Position numbers and translations under genes: made by a program. Below, piece by piece: positions 52,806 to 61,620 of a stretch of 64,000 bases of DNA. Each line of letters starts with the position of its first letter. Position 1 is the stretch's first letter. The notes beneath the pieces were generated by a model. It did not search any database. It was given only the letters and a program-made list of their open reading frames with translations, and had not been told where the DNA came from. The DNA comes from Chloroflexota bacterium (GTDB taxonomy: Bacteria > Chloroflexota > Anaerolineae > Aggregatilineales > Phototrophicaceae), in NCBI GenBank assembly GCA_026707665.1, contig JAPOWK010000117.1, positions 1 to 64,000 on the forward strand. Direction: 5' to 3'.

Positions 52806-53786
52806 TTATTTCAGTCGATCCAGCGTACCCTGTTCCAGGGCGTAGAGGTGCTGCCCTTCCTGAGCTTGCAGCAGGCTCGCCAGCCGCGGATATCCCTGCT
52901 CGTATTCGCGCGACCATTCGATGGCGAAATCGCCTTGGCGGATTTCGTCCAGCGTCGCTTCCATCAAGCCTTCCAGTTTGAATTCCTTGAATCGGTGCAA
53001 GCGGCTGAAGATGCCGTACTGCCCGGTTAAGGATGACAGCCGCAGCGCGCGCAGCAAGCCTATCTGTGAAACGCGAGAGAGATAATCGGTGAACTCGCCG
53101 CTAATAATCAGATCCAGCATGACCGCTTCCGGCGGGTACCCCAGTTCCAGCAGCACAGCGGCCGCGGTGGTCATGACGTGGTGAAAGGCGGGCAAGATCG
53201 CTTGCTGCACGAATAGATCCAACTGGGATTCTTGTTCCATTGAGATTTCGATCGCGCCCGCCTGCAGGCTGCCCATGGCTTTGGCGAGCGCCAGCAGCGA
53301 CTCTAGAGTGCTGCCCGTCGCATCCTGCCCAACGCCGACAAAACTGAAGAAGCCGCTGCCATCCAAATATCGTGAGCGCACTGCCGCCCCGATTGTGCGC
53401 GGCGCGATCATGCCGACATCGACGAAAGGCGGCGGCTCGACGAATCCGAAGGCGATGTTGTAGCCGCTGGCGAATACCAAAAGATGACCGCGCTGGAGAT
53501 ATGGTGAAATCCGCTCGAGATAGACTTCCGGCACCACTTCATCCGGCAGGAAGAGCATCAGAATGTGGCAGCGCGGGATCACCTTTTCGATATCTTGCGG
53601 CTCGAAGCCGTCTTCGCGCGCGTGATCGCGGGTCTCGTCATCGCGCAGGCCGACAAGGACGCGGATACTTGAATCGCGCAAGTTATTGGCGACGGGTCTT
53701 CCCAAGTTGCCAAAGCCAATGATGCCCACCGTTTTGCCGCTCAAAACATTGAGATTCGCGTCTGTTTCACGATAGATCGTCGCCAT
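52806..53786 (-). CDS. Ketol-acid reductoisomerase homologue with altered active site
   Basis: The 326-residue protein matches class I KARI over its length (VGIIGFGNLGRPVANNLRDS, VLVGLRDD, MLFLPDEVVPEVY). Without gaps, the residues at canonical positions differ: H107 is Ser (VFASGYNI), K130 is Arg (MIAPRTIG), E194 is Gln (LDLFVQQ) and the E226/E230 site reads LDLIISGE; D190 and S251 are kept. The enzyme centre therefore seems lost, and a different NAD(P)-dependent or regulatory role is possible. No ilvB/ilvN or leuA genes are nearby. Confidence 0.85.
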   Translation of the reverse strand: MATIYRETDANLNVLSGKTVGIIGFGNLGRPVANNLRDSSIRVLVGLRDDETRDHAREDGFEPQDIEKVIPRCHILMLFLPDEVVPEVYLERISPYLQRGHLLVFASGYNIAFGFVEPPPFVDVGMIAPRTIGAAVRSRYLDGSGFFSFVGVGQDATGSTLESLLALAKAMGSLQAGAIEISMEQESQLDLFVQQAILPAFHHVMTTAAAVLLELGYPPEAVMLDLIISGEFTDYLSRVSQIGLLRALRLSSLTGQYGIFSRLHRFKEFKLEGLMEATLDEIRQGDFAIEWSREYEQGYPRLASLLQAQEGQHLYALEQGTLDRLK

Positions 53787-53817
53787 AGCGTCATCCCGAG
53801 ATTCTGAGTTGCGCGCT

Positions 53818-54675
53818 TCACTCGACTCGCTTGCGCCACAACTCCATATCGTTGCCGTTGCGAAAAAAACCGTAGCGTTCGTATAGTCGCTGCGAGGGCA
53901 GATTTCTCAATTGCGTGTTGACGGAAAGTTCCGCCAAATTCCAGTTGCGGAATGCAAGCATTAGCTGATGCATGAGGGCGGAGGCGATTCCCATGCGTTG
54001 ATGCGCCGGGTGCACCGCCAGGCGCGCGAGATGCCCCACACCCTCCTGGCGCGTGCTCAGCTGATAGGCGACTAATTCGTCATCCCGCGTCGCCACAGTT
54101 GCGCTTGCCGCGCTGCGAATGGCCTGCCAAATATCGTATTCCGCCAGCTGCCATGGCGCGCCAAATGCCAGGCGGTCAATCTCCATGATGCCATCGACGT
54201 CTCTCAGGTCCGCCGCCCGAATGCTCGCGGATATCTTGGGCGCCGCTCCGATGCGATTGCCGATATGGCTCATGGTAATGATATCGTCTTCGCAGCTGAA
54301 ACCACGCTCGCGCAGGTAGGTGGGCAGCCAGTTGGTGATCATGAGAATCGCGATATCGCTTATCCCCAAGGCGGGGCAGCGGGCTTCGGCGGCTTCGCAG
54401 AGCTCGCGCACAATCAAGCCAGGCATCCTGCCGCCGCGAATGCCGAGTAGCCGGATCCAGCTCCAGCCGTCAATAGGCAGCGAAAGTCCCAAATAGCCGA
54501 CCAATTGTTCTCCATGCCAGGCGAGCAAGACGGCGCCCATTTCGCCGTCCAGCCATTGGTCGGTTTCGTACCAATCGAGGTGCTTGTGCGTCCACTGGCT
54601 GTGCCAGGCGAGGTCAAGCAGCGCGCTGCGGTGTCGGCGCTCGTAGCCGCTGATCTTCAAGCGCGTGCCCAGCAT
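53818..54675 (-). CDS. Tandem GNAT-domain acetyltransferase
   Basis: The 285-residue protein has a degenerate N-terminal GNAT half and an intact C-terminal one, with RLAVHPAHQRMGIASALMHQL matching the acetyl-CoA motif. SQRLYERYGFFRNG is the end of the fold. Its ATG overlaps the stop of the double DnaC-like gene (TGATG), so it is the last gene of the replication operon. Target unknown. Confidence 0.85.
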   Translation of the reverse strand: MLGTRLKISGYERRHRSALLDLAWHSQWTHKHLDWYETDQWLDGEMGAVLLAWHGEQLVGYLGLSLPIDGWSWIRLLGIRGGRMPGLIVRELCEAAEARCPALGISDIAILMITNWLPTYLRERGFSCEDDIITMSHIGNRIGAAPKISASIRAADLRDVDGIMEIDRLAFGAPWQLAEYDIWQAIRSAASATVATRDDELVAYQLSTRQEGVGHLARLAVHPAHQRMGIASALMHQLMLAFRNWNLAELSVNTQLRNLPSQRLYERYGFFRNGNDMELWRKRVE

Positions 54676-56108
54676 CAGGACTGCGACTTCATCCGTTTGA
54701 CGTAGCTGCCGACCGGGTCCAGATCTAACCAGTCGCAGAGCCGCCGATCAAACAGACGGGTGGCAAGGCGGGGCGAATCTTCCTCTATCATTTGCCTGGT
54801 TTCGGATGTGGTGAAGACAGTTGGACGCTTTGACAGATATCGGAAATCAATGATTTGAAACAGCTTTTCCTTAGACCAGGAAGTCGCGTTTGTCAGGCTC
54901 AGGTCATCCAGAATCAATATCGGAATGCCGAGAATATCCTGGAAGCGCTTGTCGAAACGCGAACGAGACTGCGGATCGAAGGCTTGTCTCAGATAATCCA
55001 GCAAATCCGGAGCGGTGGTAAACATGACATCCTTGCCGCGTTCATTGAGATCATTGGAGATGGACGCGGCCAAATGCGTTTTGCCCGATCCATAGTCGCC
55101 CAGGAAGCACAGCCAGCCGCGCGGATCCTGCGCCCATGTTCTCGCCATACGCAGCGCAGTTTTCAAACTGGCTTTCTCATCATTGTCCAAGCTGTCAATT
55201 GAAAAAGTATCGAAGCGCATTTCCTGGTAAAGCCGCAGATCATTGAAACGCATGTCGAGCGACTGCGTGCGTGCCACTCGGCGATAATCTGGCGCGTTGA
55301 TCCTGATGTGCTTGACGATTTCGCCCTGCATCATGCGGCTGCTGATGCGCGGATCAAGGTCGTCAAAAGGCGTGTTGGTGGTTACCACGGTCGGCAGACG
55401 ATTGACATGGCGGAAGTTCAGCAGCTGGAACAGCTTTTCCTTCGCCCAGCCGCTGGGATTCTCAACGCCCAGGTCATCGAGCACTAGTAAAGGTACGTTA
55501 CGTATGCGCTCGAAATAGGCGTCAAAGGAGGCTTCGGATTCGGGACCAAAGGTGGCGCGCAACAAGTCTAGCAGATCGGGCGCGGTGATGAATATGACCT
55601 GCTCGCCATAGAGTTCCAAGCGTGTGTTGGCGATGGCAACAGCAAGGTGCGTCTTGCCAGACCCGTAGGGTCCTTCGTATACAAGCCAGCCGATCGGGTC
55701 TTCCGCATAGCCTTCCGCGACCGATTTCGCGTTGTAGAGCGAGGTCACGTTGTTTGGCGTATAGCTTCCGCCGAGGTGGCTGACTCGAAAGTTTTCGAAG
55801 GTCTTGTCGCGGTAGCCGTCAAGATTGCCGAAACGGCGCAGGCGTTCGTGCATGGCCCGGTCGTCTTCGACCGGATGATTGGGGCAGCGCTGAAAGCGGC
55901 CGAAGCGCGGGTCGGCAACAGGAACGTCGAGCGTGTAGACGCCTTTGCCGTCGCAGAGCGGGCAGGGCAGGTCGCGATTTTCCGGATCGTAACATACGAA
56001 GTCAATTGGATATTCAGGTTCTTCGTTAGCCCGGTGGCTAGATGTTGGCGTTCCGTTATCTTGACCGGCTAGGTTTGCGTCGTCCAAGGCGTCGCCCAGG
56101 TTTCTCAC
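54675..56108 (-). CDS. Fused double DnaC/DnaI-like ATPase (helicase loader family)
   Basis: GTG 56108 follows AAGGA and overlaps the upstream DnaD-like gene by 53 bp. The 477-residue protein has a zinc-knuckle-like N-terminus (CPLC about 49-52, CPNH about 75-78) followed by two similar AAA+ domains. Domain 1 has Walker A GPYGSGKTHLA (about 146) and Walker B LLVLDDLG; domain 2 has GDYGSGKTHLA (about 337) and ILILDDLS. Both repeat ITAPDLLDLLRA/TTAPDLLDYLRQ, so the halves arose by duplication. Gene order after dnaB suggests loading of the DnaB helicase. Confidence 0.9.
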   Translation of the reverse strand: MRNLGDALDDANLAGQDNGTPTSSHRANEEPEYPIDFVCYDPENRDLPCPLCDGKGVYTLDVPVADPRFGRFQRCPNHPVEDDRAMHERLRRFGNLDGYRDKTFENFRVSHLGGSYTPNNVTSLYNAKSVAEGYAEDPIGWLVYEGPYGSGKTHLAVAIANTRLELYGEQVIFITAPDLLDLLRATFGPESEASFDAYFERIRNVPLLVLDDLGVENPSGWAKEKLFQLLNFRHVNRLPTVVTTNTPFDDLDPRISSRMMQGEIVKHIRINAPDYRRVARTQSLDMRFNDLRLYQEMRFDTFSIDSLDNDEKASLKTALRMARTWAQDPRGWLCFLGDYGSGKTHLAASISNDLNERGKDVMFTTAPDLLDYLRQAFDPQSRSRFDKRFQDILGIPILILDDLSLTNATSWSKEKLFQIIDFRYLSKRPTVFTTSETRQMIEEDSPRLATRLFDRRLCDWLDLDPVGSYVKRMKSQS

Positions 56109-56745
56109 GGCCCCGTCCTTCCTGCTGCCATCTGTCGAGTATCGCGCGAATATAACGCCAATTCCGCTTGTTGCCTTCGACCGCCAGCCGCATCGCCTCT
56201 TCGATCCAGCCCGGCGGATAATCCTTCTCCGCCTCTTTCAGCGCATCGATGATCATCGGTGTCAAGACGCCGATATTGTCCTCGTACAGACCGAAAATCG
56301 AGGGCCGCGCCGGCAGCAGCTCGATCTCCCGATCCGCCGACGGGCGCCACTCGCCCGCCAGTATCCGCTGCTGCAGCGCTCGGCCAGCGGAGTCAGCGCT
56401 GGTGTAGTAGCGTGTCATCTCGCCTCTAACATTAACTTCCGACGCGAGCAGCGTGCCGCGAGCCAGCATTTTGTCCAGCCCGCGCTGCAGCGCCTCCCGC
56501 GCCGTCAGGGATTCATCAATGATGGCGAGCCCGCGCATAAGCTGGTCGTCGGCCAGGAACTCGTCAAAGCGCAGAAAGCGGTAATCGCCCTCCTTCTGCT
56601 GGAGCGCCGCCAGGCAGAATATCGTCAGCTTGAGCTCGGCGAGATCGTCAATCGCTGGCAGAAGCTGGCTGAAGAAATGGGCGGGCAGCGCGACCGGCTC
56701 CATACCGTGAACGAGATTCTTGCCGTTCTTCGCAGCCATGCGCAT
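56056..56745 (-). CDS. DnaD-domain replication protein
   Basis: The ATG at 56745 overlaps the dnaB TGA. The 229-residue protein has an N-terminal winged-helix-like part (LAELKLTIFCLAALQQKEG) and a C-terminal DnaD domain (FGLYEDNIGVLTPMIIDAL, WIEEAMRLAVEGNKRNWRYI). DnaD/DnaB2 proteins recruit the helicase loader in Firmicutes-type initiation. Here the order is dnaB-DnaD-like-DnaC-like, a compact primosome unit. Confidence 0.9.
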   Translation of the reverse strand: MRMAAKNGKNLVHGMEPVALPAHFFSQLLPAIDDLAELKLTIFCLAALQQKEGDYRFLRFDEFLADDQLMRGLAIIDESLTAREALQRGLDKMLARGTLLASEVNVRGEMTRYYTSADSAGRALQQRILAGEWRPSADREIELLPARPSIFGLYEDNIGVLTPMIIDALKEAEKDYPPGWIEEAMRLAVEGNKRNWRYIRAILDRWQQEGRGREKPGRRLGRRKPSRSR

Positions 56746-58118
56746 CAATCCAGGTTGCTGATATCAGCGAGATTCAAATTGACTTTTCTGACGTCTTTGA
56801 AACGGGTATACGATTTTTCAAAATAAAGCTGGACGGCGCCAGTCGGTCCGTGACGGTGTTTTGACAGCAAGACGTCGGCTTGGTTGGGGAATTCGGTCGT
56901 ATCCGGATTGTAGACTTCATCGCGATAGAGGAAAAGCACGGCGTCGGCGTCTTGCTCAATGGTGCCGCTCTCGCGCAGATCGGAAAGCTGCGGGCGCTTG
57001 TCTTGCCGCTGCTCAACCGCGCGCGACAACTGGGCGGTCGAAAGCACGGTGACGTTTAACTCGCGCGCCAGTTCCTTCAGAGATCGGCTGATGTAGCTGA
57101 TCTCTTGCACGCGATTGTTCTCGTAGGCGCGGCCGGCCGACATCAACTGCATGTAATCGACCATGACGATATCAAGTCCATATTCATGCTGGAGCCGGCG
57201 ACATTTTGTGCGCATTTCGACTGGCGAAATTGAGGGCGTATCGTCTATGAAAAGCGGCAAATTGGAGATGCGCCCGATGGCTTCGGTCAAGCGCGTGTGC
57301 TCGCGCGCTGAGATTCTGGCTGTGCGCAATTGCTGAATGCCGATGCCGGTCTCCATGGAGATCAGGCGCTGAACCATTTGCTCGACGCCCATTTCCATAG
57401 TGAAGATGGCAACGCGGCGGTCTAGGCGCGCCACATTTAGAGCGACCGACAGCATCCAACTCGTTTTGCCCATGCCCGGGCGCCCAGCGAAGACGATAAG
57501 GTCCGATTTCTGAAAGCCGCCGAGCAAGCCGTCCAGGTCGTTGAAGCCTGTCGGCATGCCGATTGAGCCGACGCCGATCTCCAGCAGCCTTTCGAGCTCA
57601 TCATAATACTCGCTGGCGGCCGCTTCAATCGGCACGAATTCGCGCTTCATCTGATTATTGCTGACGGCGAAGAGCGCCTGTTCCGCTTCATCAATCACTT
57701 TGTCGATGGGCAATTCTTCGTCGAGCGCGAACTGGCGGATGCTGTCCGCGGCGCCCAGCATCTTGCGGCGCGTCGATGTGCGCGCCACCATCTCGCCGTA
57801 GACTTCAACGTGAATGGCGGTTGGGGTATTGTTTACCAAACTGGTCAAATAAGCTTGCCCACCGACCTCGTCCAGCAAGCCCATGTCTTGCAGCTCGCGC
57901 GGGAGCGTCACGTAATCGATGGCGTCATTGCGTTCTTGCAGGCGGCTTAAGGCGTTCCAGATATACTCGTGGCGCTTGATAAAGAAGTCTTCCGCCTTAA
58001 GAAAGGAGGCGACGCTGAGGAAGGCTTTTGGCTCCAACAGGATGGCGCCAAGTAAGGCCTGCTCGGCCTCCTGGCTCATCGGGGCTTGTAACGGTGTCCG
58101 CTGCGCTTGAAGGTCCAT
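56745..58118 (-). CDS. dnaB: Replicative DNA helicase
   Basis: ATG 58118 follows GGAAGG. The 457-residue hexameric helicase has the N-terminal DnaB domain (SQEAEQALLGAILLEP), Walker A IVFAGRPGMGKTSWML, FTMEMGVEQMVQRL, Walker B-type IVMVDYMQLM and DLRESGTIEQDADAVLFLYR. It unwinds DNA at the fork and heads the operon with DnaD-like and DnaC-like proteins. Confidence 0.97.
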   Translation of the reverse strand: MDLQAQRTPLQAPMSQEAEQALLGAILLEPKAFLSVASFLKAEDFFIKRHEYIWNALSRLQERNDAIDYVTLPRELQDMGLLDEVGGQAYLTSLVNNTPTAIHVEVYGEMVARTSTRRKMLGAADSIRQFALDEELPIDKVIDEAEQALFAVSNNQMKREFVPIEAAASEYYDELERLLEIGVGSIGMPTGFNDLDGLLGGFQKSDLIVFAGRPGMGKTSWMLSVALNVARLDRRVAIFTMEMGVEQMVQRLISMETGIGIQQLRTARISAREHTRLTEAIGRISNLPLFIDDTPSISPVEMRTKCRRLQHEYGLDIVMVDYMQLMSAGRAYENNRVQEISYISRSLKELARELNVTVLSTAQLSRAVEQRQDKRPQLSDLRESGTIEQDADAVLFLYRDEVYNPDTTEFPNQADVLLSKHRHGPTGAVQLYFEKSYTRFKDVRKVNLNLADISNLD

Positions 58119-58226
58119 GAATGGCCTTCCACTGAGGATGACCGACAGTGGTCCCACTCCGGAGGACGGATCGCGACCGAGAATCGGAATATTGCTACTA
58201 TTTTAGACCAAAGAGTGGCTCAAAGA

Positions 58227-58772
58227 CTACTCTTCGTCTTCGAGATCTTCCAGGTTAAGGGTATCCACGAAGTCGGCAAAGGCGCTCAGCTTGCTCTCGT
58301 CGACGCGCTCGCCGCCTTCGCTTCTTTCGTGCAAGTCGTCAGCCAGCCCCAGAATCTCCGGCTCGACATTTCGGTCGGGGCGGATGCCGGCGCGGTCCAT
58401 CACGCTCTTGTCGACATAAATCGGAGCACTCAAGCGCACAGCCAGGGCGATGGCATCGCTGGGTCGGGCGTCAATCTCGATGGTATCGCCAGCCGCGTCA
58501 ATATTGATCACGGCGAAGAACACATCTTTGCTCAAATTATTGATGTAGATGTGCCGTACCGAACCGCCCATTTCCTGGATGGTGGACTTGAGCAGATCGT
58601 GGGTCAGCGGTCGTTCGCGCGCCATGCCCTGCAACTCCAGGGTTATCGCTTCCGACTCGAATTGACCAATCCAAATGGGCAAGTAACGCTCTTCATCAAC
58701 ATCGCGCAGCACGACCAACCGATGTTGCGACATCAGGCTTACCTGTACTCGATCCACGATCATTTCAATCAT
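58227..58772 (-). CDS. Bifunctional nuclease family (DUF151) protein
   Basis: The 181-residue protein has the BFN core: RYLPIWIGQFESEAITLELQ, DLLKSTIQEMGGSV, and the DARPSDAIALAVRLSAPIYV signature. A long acidic C-terminal tail ends LEDLEDEE. Members have reported nuclease activity in plants; the bacterial role is unclear. It lies upstream of dnaB on the same strand. Confidence 0.93.
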   Translation of the reverse strand: MIEMIVDRVQVSLMSQHRLVVLRDVDEERYLPIWIGQFESEAITLELQGMARERPLTHDLLKSTIQEMGGSVRHIYINNLSKDVFFAVINIDAAGDTIEIDARPSDAIALAVRLSAPIYVDKSVMDRAGIRPDRNVEPEILGLADDLHERSEGGERVDESKLSAFADFVDTLNLEDLEDEE

Positions 58773-58900
58773 AGTCCGGTCGCCTTACTCGAAATCAGTC
58801 CAATGCACATTATACACGGAAGTCGCGTCACTTCAAACTTTGGCTGACGTTCCGATGTCCCAATTTGCTCTCACTGGTACCCGTTCGGGCGAGGCGCTGC

Positions 58901-58930
58901 TTGTAAATACGAGCAGGGATTGGCTACACT
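58901..58930 (+). promoter_or_regulatory. Promoter of the lipoprotein gene
   Basis: TTGTAA (58901-58906) and TACACT (58925-58930) are 18 bp apart. Starting transcription near 58937 supports the GTG at 58960 as the true start codon rather than the upstream ATG. Confidence 0.45.
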
Positions 58931-58959
58931 CAACATCGGATTACGCGTGGGGAAACGTT

Positions 58960-59637
58960 GTGCATATTCTGTTGCTGATGCTCGTTGTGGCGCTGCTGGC
59001 GGCTTGCGCGAGCGTCCAAGAACTGGTTGTGCCTAGGCAGTCGCCGGAGCTGGGATTCCGCTTTGGCGAATTGATTTTTGAAGACGGTTTCGAAACCGGC
59101 TCTGAGTGGCGCGCATACGAAACGGGCGCCGATCTGTTCCTTGGCGTCCGCGCCGGCGCCTTCCGGGTTGAATTCAGCGGGCGACAATACGTCTGGTCGC
59201 AGCGTAACGGCCAGCACAGAAATGTCGTGGTTGAAGCGGATGTGCGGCAGATGTCGGATTACGATCACAACGGCTACGGATTGGCTTGCCGCCTGGATCC
59301 CGGCAACAGCGGGCGCGGCTATTTTTTCTTTATCAGCGGCGATGGTCATGCCAGCATTCGCTGGAGCAACGGGCGTTCGCTCGAGCCGATTGTTGCGGCG
59401 GCGCCGTCGGCCCATATTCGCCAGGGGCAGTCCAGCAATCGCTTGCGAGTCGTTTGCATTGACGATTACCTGGCGCTCTGGGTCAATGGTCGATTCGTGG
59501 CCGACGCCCGCGACAGCCGCACCGGGCAGGGCGAGGTCGGTTTGGCTGCTGTCATGAATTATGCGGGGGTGCGCCTCGCTGTTGACTTTGATGATATCAA
59601 GGTGTGGCGCGCCGCCCTTGACATGCGCGAATCGTAA
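58960..59637 (+). CDS. Lipoprotein with concanavalin-like (DUF1080-type) domain
   Basis: GTG 58960 follows GGGGAA and puts the signal peptide VHILLLMLVVALLAACAS at the very N-terminus, with lipobox LAAC. The 225-residue product continues with a jelly-roll-like domain (ELIFEDGFETGSEWRAYE, NGYGLACRLDPGNSGRGYFF, VDFDDIKVW) typical of DUF1080/LamG-like folds that bind or cleave glycans. Anchoring at the membrane outer face is likely. The substrate is unknown. Confidence 0.8.
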   Translation: MHILLLMLVVALLAACASVQELVVPRQSPELGFRFGELIFEDGFETGSEWRAYETGADLFLGVRAGAFRVEFSGRQYVWSQRNGQHRNVVVEADVRQMSDYDHNGYGLACRLDPGNSGRGYFFFISGDGHASIRWSNGRSLEPIVAAAPSAHIRQGQSSNRLRVVCIDDYLALWVNGRFVADARDSRTGQGEVGLAAVMNYAGVRLAVDFDDIKVWRAALDMRES

Positions 59638-59724
59638 GCGCGTCATTCGCGCAGGTGGTCGCAACATCTGCGGCGCCGCTGCGTATACTGCATGAGAGAG
59701 CGGCGGCAGCCAGTTGGACAAATC

Positions 59725-60564
59725 ATGGGACTTGAAGACACGATAGCGGAAGCGATCGTCATGGCGATGGACGAGCTCGCCGGCAATCCGCAGCGCGCGG
59801 TGAAATCGGCGCTGGACTGTGATTCGCCCGCCCAATGGATCAAGCAGGAGACGACCAAACTGGCGGTCATCGGTGGCGTCGAGATGGTCGTGCCCGGTTT
59901 GCACGCGTTCACGATTCCGACCGGTGTCAGCTATCTCTTGCATAAGATGGGCTATATCAGCTGGGGGATTGGCGCGCTCAAGGGCGCTTACATTGTCGAG
60001 ACGGAAGCCTATTCTGACCTGCGGAATATCCTGGCGCTGTGGGCGAACGAGTCTGACTTCGATGCCAATATCATTGAGCATTTGGCGATTTCGCTTGAGG
60101 CTTTGCGCTGGGCGCTTTCTGCGGAGGGCCAAGCGGCGATGCCGGACCTGCTCGAGGCATCGGTCGATGCAACGACACTGCGCACTTACCATATTCTTCA
60201 GAAGCTGGCGGAGAACTTTGTCGCTGGCGATGAGCGGGGCTATGCAATCGCCAGCGCGATGTTGGGCGCGGAAGCGGCGACTCTTCTGCTTGATGCTGGC
60301 AAAGAGCATGTGAATCACCTGAATTGCGAAGTGATGCTGACACGACCGCTGGGGCGGAAAATCAGCCGCCGGCTGGCATACAAGCTGGCATCGCGGATTA
60401 GCGCCCGAGTCCCGGCGAAAATGATCGTCGGCTTCATCCCGGTCGCCGGGGCGATTGTCAATGCCTTGCTCAATGTGCAGACGATCCAGAGCATGGCGGA
60501 GGCGGCCGAAAAGTATTACGACCGCCGTTTGCAGCGCGTGCATCTGGAAGCGGCGATTCCTTGA
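59725..60564 (+). CDS. EcsC-like protein of unknown function
   Basis: ATG 59725 gives 279 residues. Helix-rich segments include ITAEAIVMAMDELAGNPQRA-like N-terminus (observed GLEDTIAEAIVMAMDELAGN), PGLHAFTIPTGVSYLLHKMG and the hydrophobic MIVGFIPVAGAIVNALLNV. The pattern resembles EcsC-family proteins (ABC-associated or standalone), but the match is by impression only. It converges with the TIR gene, 6 bp away. Confidence 0.55.
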   Translation: MGLEDTIAEAIVMAMDELAGNPQRAVKSALDCDSPAQWIKQETTKLAVIGGVEMVVPGLHAFTIPTGVSYLLHKMGYISWGIGALKGAYIVETEAYSDLRNILALWANESDFDANIIEHLAISLEALRWALSAEGQAAMPDLLEASVDATTLRTYHILQKLAENFVAGDERGYAIASAMLGAEAATLLLDAGKEHVNHLNCEVMLTRPLGRKISRRLAYKLASRISARVPAKMIVGFIPVAGAIVNALLNVQTIQSMAEAAEKYYDRRLQRVHLEAAIP

Positions 60565-60570
60565 GCTGAA

Positions 60571-61455
60571 TCAGCGTGTTTCTTCGGCCGCGCGCAACTC
60601 GCCGATCATCTCCAGCAGGATCGCCTTGAAGGCTTCCAGCTTGTCGGCGCTGTGCAGGTGATTCAAGGCGATCGCCGGTCTGCCATTTGCTTTGTCCGCT
60701 TTGAAGCGCTGCTTTTTTGGCAGCAGGTGGTTCAGTTGCCCCAGCGTGGCGGCGCGGACGCGCTTGCGGTCGAAGGGTTTGCGCGCGGCCAAGCGGTCGA
60801 GCGGGATCTGGGCGGATGGCTTTCGGCGATATGCCCGCACTGAGAATATTGTCACCAACTTTCCATTCAGATCGACGCGCGCGTGAAAGCCCGGATTGGT
60901 CGCCCCGCCAAAAGCCACTTCATCGGCGACGCCTCGCGCCCAATGGAAAAGATCGCGCGCAACCAGCGACGCGATGTCGCCGGCAGGAAGCTGCTGAAGG
61001 AAGGGAAAGAAATTCGCTTCGGCCGGTTCTCGCGAGATAGAGGAGATGGCTCGCGGTCTTGCCTCGCGTTCGGCGCGCAAAGCCTTATGTATGGAATCGA
61101 CAAGCTTCGCCATGCCGGCGGTGGGCTCGTGGCGCAGATCGCAATACTGGATGTTGATCAGGTGCAGTGGAATCAATATATCGGCGACCAGCGCGGTGAA
61201 CACCGGCTTGCGCAGCTGCCAGGCATAGAGGCATTCGCGCTCCACCCAGACCGATTGCGCGCTTGACTTCGAGAGCACAACGACTACGGCATCGCAGCGC
61301 TGGATCCCCGCTTGTATCTCGCAGAGCCAGTCGGCGCCGCCGCGGATATTCTCGTAGTCGACCCAGGCGCCGATTCCCGCGCGCCTCAGCGAGTCGGCGA
61401 TGAAGAGGGTTTCATCGCTGTCTTGATTGCTATGGCTGATGAAGACTTTAGGCAT
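60571..61455 (-). CDS. TIR-domain protein with unknown C-terminal domain
   Basis: The 294-residue protein begins with a bacterial TIR domain (MPKVFISHSNQDSDETLFIA, GIGAWVDYENIRGGADWL, DAVVVVLSKSSAQSVWVERE). Trp70 and Glu74 correspond to the W-x-x-x-E catalytic region of NAD-cleaving TIRs. Residues about 155-294 form a separate domain (FHWARGVADEVAFGGATNPG, VRAYRRKPSAQIPLDRLAA) that I cannot name and that may be the sensor. Bacterial TIR proteins often act in phage defence; no partner such as ThsA is nearby. Confidence 0.82.
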   Translation of the reverse strand: MPKVFISHSNQDSDETLFIADSLRRAGIGAWVDYENIRGGADWLCEIQAGIQRCDAVVVVLSKSSAQSVWVERECLYAWQLRKPVFTALVADILIPLHLINIQYCDLRHEPTAGMAKLVDSIHKALRAEREARPRAISSISREPAEANFFPFLQQLPAGDIASLVARDLFHWARGVADEVAFGGATNPGFHARVDLNGKLVTIFSVRAYRRKPSAQIPLDRLAARKPFDRKRVRAATLGQLNHLLPKKQRFKADKANGRPAIALNHLHSADKLEAFKAILLEMIGELRAAEETR

Positions 61456-61515
61456 GGGGTTTCGATTATGGGCAGTCAATCCTGCGCAAACTGATTCCTT
61501 CGTTAGGGCGAAAGC

Positions 61516-61540
61516 GGGCGAGCCACCGGCTCGCCCCTAC
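61516..61540. repeat. Palindromic repeat family B, copy 3
   Basis: GGGCGAGCCACCGGCTCGCC followed by CCTAC matches the family B unit at 33044-33068, with an 8-bp stem. It lies between the TIR gene and the acyl-CoA dehydrogenase gene. Confidence 0.7.
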
Positions 61541-61620
61541 AGGTTCCGCAATCTTTTGGAGATTTCATTTTGGCGACTGTCATTCACGTTGCTCGCTTGG
61601 CAATACTTCTAATACGGCGT

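Noticed and set aside
58930..60543. 537-codon minus-strand frame across the lipoprotein and EcsC-like genes
   Set aside because: It spans two plus-strand genes, has low-complexity basic composition and no recognisable domain.
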